Source: Liopterus haemorrhoidalis
Taxonomy: Eukaryota > Arthropoda > Insecta > Coleoptera > Dytiscidae
DNA: 64,000 bases
NCBI GenBank assembly: GCA_963971575.1
Contig: OZ020625.1
Span: 18,382,829 to 18,446,828, forward strand
Direction: 5' to 3'
The position numbers and the translations under genes were made by a program. Shown piece after piece: positions 1 through 10,700 of the stretch. The notes beneath the pieces were generated by a model that worked only from the letters and a program-made list of their open reading frames with translations, had not been told where the DNA came from and did not search any database. Position 1 is the first letter of the stretch; every line of letters starts with the position of its first letter.

Positions 1-7
1 CCTAGAA

Positions 8-1073
8 GGGGGGTCGGCAGCCTGCGGCTCTTTTAGAAAATTTTGTGGCTCTTTGAAAATTGGCTGGTTTATATTTTAATATAATCTATTTTTTAATTTG
101 CCACTTTCTGCCTGTACTATACAGGTTTTGTATTTTTCAGAATGTTTTACGGTGCAATTCACGCCCGGTAATTGCCCGAGTTACTGCATATTCCCTTTTA
201 GAAGAAGTTATTTGTTTCGAAAAAAAGTTATCTGTATTTGTGAATGATTTACGTGCAAAAACATTTTTACATTTTATTAACTTACAAAAACATGTTATTA
301 ATGCAATTTTTTTTGCACAAACTTTTGTTAACATGCAAGAAGCTTTTCGAGATAGATTTAAAGAGTTTAGAAAATATAAAGCTTTACTAGCTTTTTTGAC
401 AAAGCCAATTAAAGTAGATATGTAGCAATTACATTTATCACCTTCAATTAGTGGATTTGAAATCCAAAGGTTTATGGAATTATACATTCTTAAAACTTAA
501 TTCTGAACTGGAAAATTTAGAAAGAAAAAAGTGAATTTTATCTTCTCAGCATAAGTGGACCGAAATTCACAATCTTCTAAAAGTAGATAAAGTTCTTTTC
601 GAAGCTTGGAACCGTCTTCCAGAATCGTTCAATCTTTTAAAAAATTATGCTTTTGAGCTACTGACAATTTTCGGATCCACATATTACTGTAAGCAAATCT
701 TTTCACATATGAAATTAATAAAGAGTCAGTTAAGAAGTAATCTTACTGACCTGAAACTAGAGTGCTGCCTTAAGTTAAAGATTACTGAATATTCACCATA
801 TATTGAAGTCTTATAGAACACTATACAGGAGCAATCATCCCATTAAAAAAATTATTATATTGTAATATACTGGCAACTACAATAGGTATCACAAACTAAA
901 TGTATAAGTAAATATTAATTTGTTGTAATACTTAATTATTTTAAAACAAATAAACAATTTTTACGTTTTTTTTCTTAAATATAGCATATATTTTTTAGCG
1001 GCTCTTCCATGTTATTGTGTTTTTTTTTCAATATAGATTTGGCTCTTTGTCACTGAAAGGTTGCCGACCCCTG
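8..1073 (+). mobile_element. hAT-superfamily DNA transposon, decayed
   Basis: The two ends are inverted copies of a hAT-type terminus: GGGGTCGGCA near base 10 and the complement TGCCGACCCCTG ending at 1073. Subterminal GGCTCTTT motifs also match in inverted orientation. The right flank ACCTAGAC (1074-1081) matches the left flank CCTAGAA (1-7) at six of seven positions, which supports an 8-bp target duplication whose first base lies outside the window. The first two bases of the left terminus are mutated. The interior carries a broken transposase on the plus strand. Confidence 0.8.
130..816 (+). pseudogene. hAT transposase remnant (GTF2IRD2/ZMYM6-like type)
   Basis: Two coding blocks remain. 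The first (about 130-425) reads as a helical stretch with FVNMQEAFRDRFKEFRKYK, typical of the middle of hAT transposases related to vertebrate GTF2IRD2/ZMYM6. The second (556-816) is the C-terminal hATC dimerisation domain, with IFGSTYYCKQIFSHMK and CCLKLKITEYSPYIE before a TAG stop. The blocks are separated by a stop at 422-424 and a frame change. The zinc finger and the catalytic N-terminal half are missing, so this copy cannot be autonomous. The family is recognised from memory of its motifs; the exact clade is an inference. Confidence 0.75.
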
Positions 1074-1189
1074 ACCTAGACCGCTGTTATTTTCTACCCA
1101 AGCCATGTAATTAAGGTCGTACCGACCAATTTAAAATATTTTGTTATTTTTGCCCCCCCCCAAGCTGAAATCCTGGCTACGTCCTTGAA

Positions 1190-2075
1190 GTGAAGTGATT
1201 ACTATTTTGAGAATTGAACTTAAGTTAATGATGATGGTTTCTTCCGGGATTTCTGTTGTGCAAAATTTTCTATTACAGCGATTATCAAACTGGGGTCCAC
1301 GGACCCTTGGGGGTCCGCGAAACAATTTTGACATTAACTTTATATACCCCAACTTTACGTTTTTATTCAAATAACTCATTTACTAAAAATCCTACATGGT
1401 CAAGACTTTATGTTTGTTGTTACCTAACTAGTTATTGACATAACTAAACAGTAATTAGTAAAAATTTAATTATTTTTATTCAACAAAAATTATTTACAGA
1501 AAACATATTATAATAAGATTTATTTGATCAAGAAATGTTTGTATGAGTTTAACGTATTATAATTTGTAACTTTTTAATTCATTTTACTACTATTTTTATT
1601 CATTTTATGTTTTTTTTTATTCTATATGCTAATAAAAATGTTCATCTCTATATATGCACAGGACCATTTATTGAAATAAACAGCGATATATTTTTACCAA
1701 TATTTATTATAACGTAGTGCCTGACATTATTGAGCCAGAAATTAAGTATCAAGAACGACGTAAAATACCTAGGGTTGGGATGGGGTCCTCAAAAAACAAG
1801 TAGTTCAAGAGGGGGTTCTCAGACTACATAAGTTTAAGAACCCCTGTTCTATTATGTCCTCAAAGTCTAATTTTTGAAGGATATCACTTTCTATGCACAA
1901 GATTGACAAATTAGTAAGTCTTTCTTGTAACATAGTCCTTCGTAATTCATTTTTTATTCTTTTTAGCCGTAAAAATGAGCGCTCTCCACTAAAACTGGTT
2001 ACCATTAAGCAAAGTAATATCCTTGTAGCAACTTCCACACATTCGGCAAAATATCTTCTAATTTATCTGCTTTTT
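1190..2075 (-). pseudogene. hAT transposase C-terminal fragment split by a MITE
   Basis: On the minus strand, bases 2050-1847 encode a hATC dimerisation domain: SFSGERSFLRLKRIKNELR, then MLQERLTNLSILCIESDI and LDFEDIIE. The reading stops matching exactly where a 571-bp MITE begins. On the far side (1275 downward) the same frame resumes as ENFAQQKSRKKPSSL, the expected tail of the domain. A small frame disturbance near 2040 separates the preceding LEDILPNV segment. This is a dead fragment of a larger hAT gene; no zinc finger or catalytic region is visible nearby. Confidence 0.75.
1276..1846. mobile_element. hAT MITE, 571 bp, perfect 8-bp target duplication
   Basis: The left end CAGCGATTATCAAACT and the inverted right end CAGGGGTTCTTAAACT form imperfect terminal inverted repeats. 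The flanks TTCTATTA (1268-1275) and TTCTATTA (1847-1854) are identical, as expected for the 8-bp duplication made by hAT transposases. No transposase coding sequence lies between the ends, so the element is non-autonomous. Its insertion splits the hATC coding fragment on the minus strand, and removing it restores reading-frame similarity. Confidence 0.88.
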
Positions 2076-2388
2076 TTTATTGTTTATTGCCGGTTAAACA
2101 AATTACATTTGTTATTCACAGCTGTGATCTACTTACAAAGAAATAACAGTTAATATTTACAGGTTAACATAACTACCCTAGATTTACATAATTATCTGCT
2201 TTTATTAGAGTATGTAAGGCTGAGATACTCAAGTCCGTCGATTCATTTGAAAGGTTTTTTAATAAAAGTAGTAAAATTGCACTAAAAAATTTAGCTCCTC
2301 TTTTTTCCTTGTAAACGACGACCTCGGCATTTTGAGGCCCCCATCAAGCCGAGGCCCTGAGCTTGTGCCCTTATGGAAAAGACGTAAC

Positions 2389-2546
2389 TTTTTTTTTTTT
2401 TTTTGTTTTTAATGGCCTTTGCTGCTGTGGCAATTAGCCAGGACAATTTTTGTTTGAGAAAATTTCCATGCCATAAACCGGGATTTGAACCCGAGCCCCC
2501 ATGGTTGGTAGTCAAATGAGCTGACCACTACGCCATAGCGACCGGC
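2389..2546 (-). mobile_element. tRNA-derived SINE with A-rich tail
   Basis: Read on the minus strand, the element begins with a tRNA-like head (2546 to about 2475) containing an A box, TGGCGTAGTGGTCAGC, and a B box, GGGTTCAAATCCC. A short body with CCTGGCTAATTGCCACAGC follows, and it ends in an A-rich tail, the T run at 2389-2404. The flanks AAGACGTAAC (2379-2388) and AAGACGGAAC (2547-2556) form a 10-bp target duplication with one mismatch, which fixes both ends. A fragment of the same SINE tail recurs at 59427-59491. Confidence 0.85.
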
Positions 2547-2556
2547 AAGACGGAAC

Positions 2557-3274
2557 TTGTTACGAGCTTTTATGGTAGAAATGTGTCAAAATTTTGTTTA
2601 AAAATATCTTTATTTTGTTATTATTGTGTAGCGCGCTAATATCTTCAGATGTCTGGTTACAGATTAGTGAAGTCTTCAAATATTTAAGGTTTTGGAACGA
2701 TTTTGAAACATTTGCATCATTAAATTTTATAATAATACTTGTTCAATAAATTAAATTTTGTTCTTGTCGTTTTATCGGCGGTGCCTTTGAAGTTAGTTTT
2801 CATGACGCCTACTAGTTTTAGAGAAGTAACTTTATAACTGCAGACTCGCCACCTAGTCGCCAATTTGCGATAAGTATTGAAATATTTTTGATTGTACATT
2901 TTCCAAAAGACACCGCGTTATTGTTGGGCGACGTAAGGTCCCACCGTCTTCAGAATACAGAGACATGGGTTGTGGATTCCTAAATTATTAGTTTCATTTA
3001 TTATTAGTAAGCAGAGCCGGCGCTAGATATTTTGGCGCCCGGGGCAAACCCGCCAAACTGCACCTATTAATCCGCTGGTAATCCGCGGATATCCGTTATT
3101 TTTCTGCGGATGCGGATAAATTATCATTTAAATCGAATGCGGATCAGATGCGGATTATATATCATATCCGCAATATCCGCGTGAACATAAAATCTTTGGT
3201 TGAACGCCTGTTCCTACGGAAGACGCGTTTAGAACCCCAAAAATGTATCGCTGGCATTTGTATTGTGCTTATGG
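2557..3274. other. Gene-free stretch with transposon-end debris
   Basis: No coding region was recognised. Near 3013-3050 there is a segment (GCCGGCGCTAG, GGCGCCCGGGGC) resembling the end of a DNA transposon. Bases 3068-3180 contain repeated CCGCGGATATCCG-type and GCGGAT motifs, also typical of transposon subterminal repeats. No matching opposite ends were located with confidence. Confidence 0.4.
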
Positions 3275-4079
3275 CTAGGCTAACCATACGTCCCGGTTTA
3301 ACCGGGATTGTCCCAGTATGAAGATATTGTCCCGGCCATTTAGTCATTTTGTCCCGGATATTTAAATGGATATCTGTAAAAATTAAAAAGTGCAAAATAT
3401 ACACGCACTACAAAAAGCTCAGCCTCGAAAAATGGCGATTAGACAATCATAGGTGATTCTAAACGTTTATGCGGAACTAGATTTTGAAATCTAGAAATTT
3501 TTATCTATTAATTCGGACTTTTAGTAATTTTGTTTAAGCTTTGTAAATCATACTCACATTGCGAATTCCAGCTTAAATTGATTCTCATTATAAAATGTCC
3601 TTTTCATTGCATTTGAATTTTATGTCATTCTTAATGAAAATCTTCAAAATATGGAAAAATGTATTAAAATTTTTGACATGTCATTCGTTTCCATGGTTTC
3701 ACTGTTGGAATTTTAAATTTTCACATACCAAACGTGAAACATGAAATAACCCAAGCAAGGTCCCTTCTCGTGACAACCTAAAAGAATGAAATTTCCATTT
3801 AGTTCCGCCTAAAAGTTCGGAATAGCCTATAGTTAAAAATAACAACGAATTTTTAAAGTCATTTTAGGCTAGTGATAAATATTAATAACTTTTTAATAAT
3901 AAGTTATGTTAAATTAAGAGTAATTAAAAATTATTCCTACGTAAATTTTGATTTTTGTTTACCATTCCGTTATTTATCCTTTTTAATCATAAGTACTAGC
4001 GTAGAAGGCGTTACTTTCTGTTTTTAGCAAAATCTCAAAATTGTCCCGGTTTGAGAAAGAAATATTATGGTAAGTCTAG
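3275..4079. mobile_element. Non-autonomous inverted-repeat element, about 805 bp
   Basis: The left end CTAGGCTAACCATA and the inverted right end CTAGACTTACCATA agree at 12 of 14 positions. The identical hexamers TTATGG lie just outside (3269-3274 and 4080-4085). Both ends carry GTCCCGGTTT-like subterminal motifs. A second small inverted-repeat element (MITE family C) is nested at about 3451-3829. No transposase is encoded. A 6-bp duplication does not decide the superfamily. Confidence 0.65.
3451..3829. mobile_element. MITE family C, copy nested in a larger element
   Basis: The ends are inverted: a left end with TTCTAAACGTTTATGCGGAACTAG and a right end with TTAGTTCCGCCTAAAAGTTCGGAATAG read as complements with some mismatches. 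The same termini occur around 17112-17629 and, on one side only, at about 18237. The interior is AT-rich and non-coding. Confidence 0.55.
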
Positions 4080-4356
4080 TTATGGCAAGAGTGCAATAAT
4101 GATACGTTACGGCACTTTTTACTTTTTTTACTCTTCCCATAAAGACCTACATACTTTACGCTTACTTAAATAGTTAAATATAGTAGAGTTTATATAACAG
4201 TCGTAGATACAACAATTTCATTGGATTTTTTGCCAGTTTATTCATTTAAAAATAATTATGTAACGTATCGCCTTATTTTGCATTTTTGGAAATATTAGTA
4301 AAAATTAACCATGTTAATAAGCCATGTCAAATTTGAAAAAATAAAAACATCTTAAT

Positions 4357-5137
4357 TACCGACCGCCAACATATATAAGGGAGGTACTTTGATCATACCG
4401 ATTTTGACATTTCGAGATTTCGATGGATCTCCACGAATTGAGGTCCCTACATAACGTTTTGACTATTTTTGGCATGATGTCTGTCGGTCTGTCTGTCCGT
4501 CCGTCTGTCTGTCTGTCTGTCTGTCCGTCCGTCTGTATGTAAAATAAAGTTCTTATATAAAATAATATATTTATTTAACAGCAGAGTAGAAATAACTTGG
4601 CCTAATATTTTCTAACAGAGATATTATTTATCATGACCATGGAAACGTTACATATAAGTTTGAAAAAATTGAGACTAAAAAATTTTACAAAAATTATTCG
4701 AAATTTTTCGTTTTATCAAAAAACGTCTCAAAGAAAAGATACTAATTATTGATTTTATAGCAACTTTTGTTCAATAATTTTTTTCGAAATATTTTTCTGT
4801 TGTGAAATATTCAAAAAAATCTTAAAATCGACACGAGTAAACTCCCATTTTTAGTCAACCTATTTTTACCAAAAGTTGATCAACTCGTGCCATTGATGGC
4901 AGAAGCTTAAATATGAAGTTTCATAAAAATCCTTTCAGCCGAATTTGCTCTGCACGTATACACAGACGGACAGACAGACAGACGGACAGACAGACAGACA
5001 GACAGACCGACTGACATCATGCTAAAAATAGTCAAAACGTTATGTAGGGACCTCAATTCGTGGAGATCCATGTAAATCTCGAAATGTCAAAATCGGTATG
5101 ATCACAATACCTCCTTTATATATGTTGGTGGTCGGTA
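4357..5137. mobile_element. Foldback-like element with (GTCY)n arms, copy 1
   Basis: Two arms of about 180 bp face each other. The left arm (4357-4542) starts TACCGACCGCCAAC and runs into GTCTGTCTGTCC repeats. The right arm (about 4965-5137) is its reverse complement, with GACAGACAGACGG repeats and ending GGTGGTCGGTA. Both arms contain GATCTCCACGAATTGAGG-type sequence and CAAAACGTTATGTAGGGACC or its complement. The interior is AT-rich and non-coding. Copies at 25450 and 30863 share one arm and the interior but lack the second long arm, so this copy is the palindromic form. Confidence 0.8.
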
Positions 5138-5245
5138 AAAAAAATCTTCAGATAGTTTACTTGCGAATGAAATTTTTCCACTCGCAAAATGAGAGTGTGC
5201 ATATGGGTTTTCTGGGTGTTGCATGACAGTACATTTCTGTTCCAG

Positions 5246-7178
5246 GAATGAATATGGATGATGGGACAGACTGTGACTTACATCCTGATGATACCGGAGA
5301 CAGTGATATTATAAAAACAAAGAGTGACATGAAGGCAGAAAATGAAGTTAGTGAAGTATATGAAGCAGAGACTGGAATGGAGCACACGCCTCTATTGGAG
5401 AATGGTCAGTAATAAGCACAGTCTCGCTCTTAATACTGTTATTCATATTTTGTTGTCACATTTCAGTTTATTTCAAACGAACATCGGCAATGTTTTGTTA
5501 TGAATATTCTGAACAGTATATATTTTACGTTGTAAATTTATATTTCACAGATATGAGTTTATTGCAGGAATCCGAGATAGAGTTACAGACGGGATATATC
5601 ATGTTAACACCAATATTGGGAAGTTCCACTGTGAGTCTGAACCTGCAGGCACCAGGGAATGTGAAGGAGATGAAGTGGAGAGTGCAACTGCCGCCAACAC
5701 CGGTCAGTAGAGCTAGTTTTATTCATGTCTCTGTTATTAATGAATGTTGATGGTGAGACGAAATTAAGATCTTGTAGTTATCTATAGAACTGAAAGCATC
5801 TGATTTGATGACCATGGTGTGTTTATTGCAGGAACTGGAGACGGGGCTACAGGCGACATGTATCGCTACTACCCCCAATCAAACATAATCATCACAGAGG
5901 AGATCGACATCAAGCCTGAACCTGCTGACACCATTAAATGTGAAAAAGAACATCTAGAGAGCGCAGCCTTCACAAACACCGGTCAGTACATATTATTTTA
6001 TTAGTGACTGAATCACTAACATTAGATTTCAGTGGGATCAGAGTTGGGCAAATTGCAATCAAACTAATGATTGAGGATTGAGATTAAAAATTTAATTTCA
6101 AGACTTGATTAATGAGTAAGGTACATCACTCATAATGCAGTTATTCACACTGGTAACTAAATTAAATATTTACTCATTATCATGATTAAATTTTTAGTTT
6201 TATGATTGAAACTAAAATCAGGATTGAGATTTGATTTTTTCACTCTCACTGTTCATTGGAATTTAGCGTTTATACATTGTAGACGTCTGACGCAGATTTA
6301 ATTAGTGAAAAATTTGAGTGATATATTTTACTTTTATATATTTGTATTGTTTCGCCAACATAAGTGACAGTGATACTCGTGATAGTTTTGGTGCATCGAC
6401 TCTTTTAATATCTGAAGCATCAGGAGCTTCAAACTCTTCTCAGTAAGCCGATGTTGATAAGAGAAGAAAAGTTTTATTTAAATCGAAAACGGTAGATGAT
6501 AAGTTTTTTTTTTTTTTTCAAAATTCAATATATATCAATATTTAGCCACATGCAAGAATATTTTAAATTATATATTAACTTTATTCCAACAACCGGATTT
6601 TTGTCTCATTCATCAATGAATATTTGTTTGCAGCTAAAGGAACATCCAGTGAATCCGATGAGAACAGTGTGTCTTTGGCCTTTAACAAGTACAAACAATC
6701 TGCAACAATAAAGTCATCACACCTGATTGGACGCAAATCTATAAATTCCAAAGAGAAGTTATTGTGTGATAAACCATTTTCAGGGTCAACAAGTTTCAAT
6801 AATCACAAAAGAATGCATTCTTGGGAGAAACCCTATAAATGCGATCAGTGTGATGGATCCTTTAAATCGTCTTCACATCTCAATATACACAAACGAACAC
6901 ATTTTGTAAAAAAACCATACAAATGTGATCAATGTGATAAATCATTTTTTGAATCCTCAACGCTTGTTAGTCACAAACGAATACATTCTGGAGAGCGACC
7001 GTTTAAATGTGATCAGTGTGAAAAATCATTTTCAAATTCATCTCATCTCGTTATTCACAACCGAATACATTCTGGAGAGAAACACTGTGATCATTGTGAC
7101 AGCAGTAGTAAAGTATTTACATTGAAATCACACCATATTAGACGCAAACGAATACATTCAGGAGTGAGGCCATTCTAA
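5246..7178 (+). CDS. C2H2 zinc-finger protein, four visible exons
   Basis: Exons are inferred at 5246-5404, 5568-5702, 5832-5981 and 6634-7178. Each follows a pyrimidine-AG acceptor; the first three end at G|GTCAGT donors and all junctions are phase 1, so the reading frame is continuous. The first three exons encode an acidic region with EEIDIKPEPADTIKCEKE. Exon 4 encodes about five C2H2 fingers: the first and last are degenerate, and fingers 2-4 are canonical (for example YKCDQCDKSFFESSTLVSHK) with HSGERPF-type linkers. The product is probably a nuclear DNA-binding regulator. ATG at 5248 could be the start, but an upstream exon is also possible. Past the stop the frame still resembles a decayed finger (CNAIKHFYTHQI), so the array was once longer. 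An AATAAA lies near 7276. It may be a degrading paralogue. Confidence 0.6.
6030..6500 (+). mobile_element. Possible hAT remnant in zinc-finger intron 3
   Basis: The sequence GAGTTGGGCAAATTGCAATC near 6043 resembles a hAT terminus and is followed by repeated GATTGAGATT-like subterminal motifs. Bases 6360-6450 read as a short coding-like stretch, SDTRDSFGASTLLISEASG, before a stop. No opposite end was found, so this is a truncated or unrecognised insertion. Confidence 0.3.
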
Positions 7179-7784
7179 TGTAATGCAATAAAGCATTTTT
7201 ATACTCATCAAATCATCAGACAGAAACAATTACATATAATCTGATGAGAAACCATGTGAAAATATGAACTGTGTAATAAATATATAATATTTCTTAGTAA
7301 GTCAAGTATTATGAATTAGGTACGACTAGAAATTGATTTTTTTTAATTTTTGTTTTATACTTGATGTCAAAATTAGTAACAATCTATGCTACCAAATATG
7401 CACCAAATTTTTATGTATCTATAGGACATTTTTTATAATAGTATATATATATATATTTTTTTTTGTTCAATGACTTTTTTTTTTTTTTTTTTTTTTTCCT
7501 TTATTTTAGGGGCACTTCAATGTCTAAGATTATTAGCACCCCATAGATAATAAATATACATACATATTAGATAATTTTACAGTTTTCATTAATAATAATT
7601 ACTTATAGTAATAACAAACTAGTAATAATACTAATAAATAGTTTTGATTCATAGTAATAATAATTTGAGAATATTAATGATTATTGTAAACAGATATACT
7701 AACAAATATAATAAAATAACACAATAGTAATAATAAAAATAACAAAGAGTGATACAATTTGGTGGTTTTTAACAGTTTGTAAGG

Positions 7785-10700
7785 CTAAATGTCTTTGATC
7801 ATGTTGGCGTCTATCAAGAAATTTATCACATTCTCTTGGTTTTTGTAGCTGAGCGCAGAACGTAGTTCATCTGGGATGTTATATTTTTCTCTTGGTCTGT
7901 CGTATTTTTTACAGTGGATGAGCATGTGTTCCACTGTTATAAGGGTGTTGCACATATCACAAACTGGTTGTTCGGTTTTATCAAGGAGGTGTTTATGCGT
8001 GACTTTTGTGTGTCCTATGCGCAGCCTGGTAATAACGGTCTGGTTTTTTCTGTGATCAGGTGTTTTACTTGGTTCGATTTTGTCTTTAATTTCTCTTAAT
8101 TTATTGTTGGTAGTTTGTTGCCATCTAAAGTTCCATTCTTCTTTTATTTTAACTTTGATTTTGTTTTTTATATCATTCTCAAGGGTTATTTCTGTAATTT
8201 CTTCTATATTGGTTGCTTCCTTCGCTGCTTGGTCTGCTGCTTCATTTCCTTCTATATTTATATGTGATGGTATCCATGCCAGTACTATTTCTTTATTATT
8301 TATTTTGGAGCTGTGAATATTTTCTTGGATTTTTGTAATTAATGGGCATTTACTATGAGGCTTTTCTAGTTCTTGTAAACAACTTAAAGAGTCCGTATAT
8401 ATGATAAACTTCTTGTTTGGGCTATGATTTATGTACTCGGATGATTGAAGGATACTGTAAACTTCTGCTGTAAAATTACTTGCGTCATCGGGAAGACGAT
8501 GTTTGTGGACTTCTTCTCCAATAATTATTGACGCCCCTGTCTTATTGTTCATTCTGGATCCATCAGTGTATATTTGGATATAATTTTGATATTTTTTATT
8601 TAGTTCTAAGAATTGTTGCTTATATATTGTTGGGTGGGTAGAAGATTTATTTTGGTTCGAGAGGTGTAGATAGAAAATTGGATTTCTCCTGACCCATGGA
8701 GGTATATTGGAGTTGTATTTTTTGGGTATTTGGGGGATAGGAATATCAAGGGAACTTAGGTATTCAAGTATTTGTTTTTGAAGGGGTGAATTATCTTTAA
8801 TGGATAAATTATTATTGTTTTTGCGGAATATATTTTTATGGATGGGTATATCTGGATTTTTTATTAAATTTACTATATAAAGGAGAAATAACTGTTTCCT
8901 CCTGAGGTCCAAGGGTGGCTCTCCTGCTTCACATAAAATACTTGCAACCGGACTAGTTCTAAATGCTCCTATACATATTCTGATGGATGTAGATTGAATT
9001 GTATTTAGCTTTTTTATCGCACTTTTTTTCGCATCTCCGTATACAGCGCAACCATAGTCTAACTTAGATCTAATGATGGCTTTATAGATGTTTAGAAGTA
9101 CTTCTTTCTGTGCTCCCCATCTATAGTGTCCTATTGTTTTTAATAAATTTATTCTTTGCAAACAATCTTGTTTTAAATAGTTGATGTGGTGTTTCCAGGT
9201 TAGTTTTTGGTCAAGTATAATACCAAGAAATTTAATATTTGTAGCGTACTCTATATTATTTCCATTTAAGGTTAATAATGGTTTGCTCCTGGTTTTTCTG
9301 GAGTTTGTAAAAAATACGGCCTTAGTTTTGGAAACAGAAAAAGTCAACCCCGTGTTTTGCGACCATTGTTCAAGCGTTGATAATGCCTGCTGTAATTCTC
9401 TTTGTATTGAATTTATATTTTTGTCTTTGTAATATAGGACCAAATCGTCAGCGAAAAGTGATGTTGTTATATGTTTGGCTATTCCTGAAGTTATATTGTT
9501 TATGGCGACTAAAAAAAGTGCAACACTTAAAATTTCTCCCTGTGGGACTCCGTTTTCTTGTACTTTTTGGTCTGAGAAAAATCCGTTTAAGTACACTTTG
9601 AATTTACGTTCAGAAAGAAAATTTTTTACGTAATATAATATATGTCCATCTAGTCCAGACTGTTGTAAGGATATTAGAATATTGTGTTTCCATGCCGTGT
9701 CATACGCTTTTTTTATGTCAAAAAAGATTGCTAAAAGGTGTTGTTTATTTTTTTGGGCACTTCTTATTTCGCTTGTGAGGTTCATTAGATTATCAATAGT
9801 TGACCTACCTTCTCTGAAACCACTTTGTGTACTGTTTATGATATTATTTTTTTCTAGAAACCACATTAATCTTTTATTTATTATTTTCTGTAACAATTTG
9901 CTCAGGTTATTAGACACTGATATGGGACGGTAGTTGTTGGGGTCAGACTTCGAGCTATTTGATTTGTGTATGGGTATTGTTATGACTATTTTCCAATCGT
10001 TTGGGTAGACATGTTTTTCCCAAATATAATTATAAATGTCCAGAATATGGTCTAAAAGTTTGTCTGACATATGTTGTATGATTTCATTAGGTATTTCATC
10101 TGGCCCTGGACATTTATTTTGTTTGAGATCCCTGATAGCCCAATGCAGTTCTTCTTTTGTAAATTTGTTGTTTATAATATCATCATCACTGTTTATTTTT
10201 AATCCTTCTTGTTCTTTATTAATTTTATAGTTTTGGAAATCTTGTTCATAGGAATTATTACTTGAATTTTTCTCAAAAGTTTCTGCTAAGATATTTGTAA
10301 TCGTTTGCGTCTGAGTTATTATGCTATTGTTTACAATGAGGGCTGGTGTTGTTCTCATACTTTTGGTTCCATTTATTTTTCCCACTTTTTCCCATATTTC
10401 AGCAGGTGTTGTCTGTATGTTGATGCTCTCAACGTATTTTTGCCAGGATGTTTTCTTGCTTTCGAGAATTACTCTTCTAGCAATGGCTCGTCTTCTCTTC
10501 AGATTTATGAGGTTTTCAAGAGTATTTTGCTTTCTGTATTTATATAGAGCCTTTTTGTTTTCTTTTGTTGCAGTATAACATTCTTTATTCCACCATGGTA
10601 CGATGTATTTGTTTTTTTGTTCTTGTTTCTTGGGGATCGTGTCGTCGGCAATAGTTTTTATAAATGTTACAAGATTTTTAACAGTTTGATTTATATCGCG

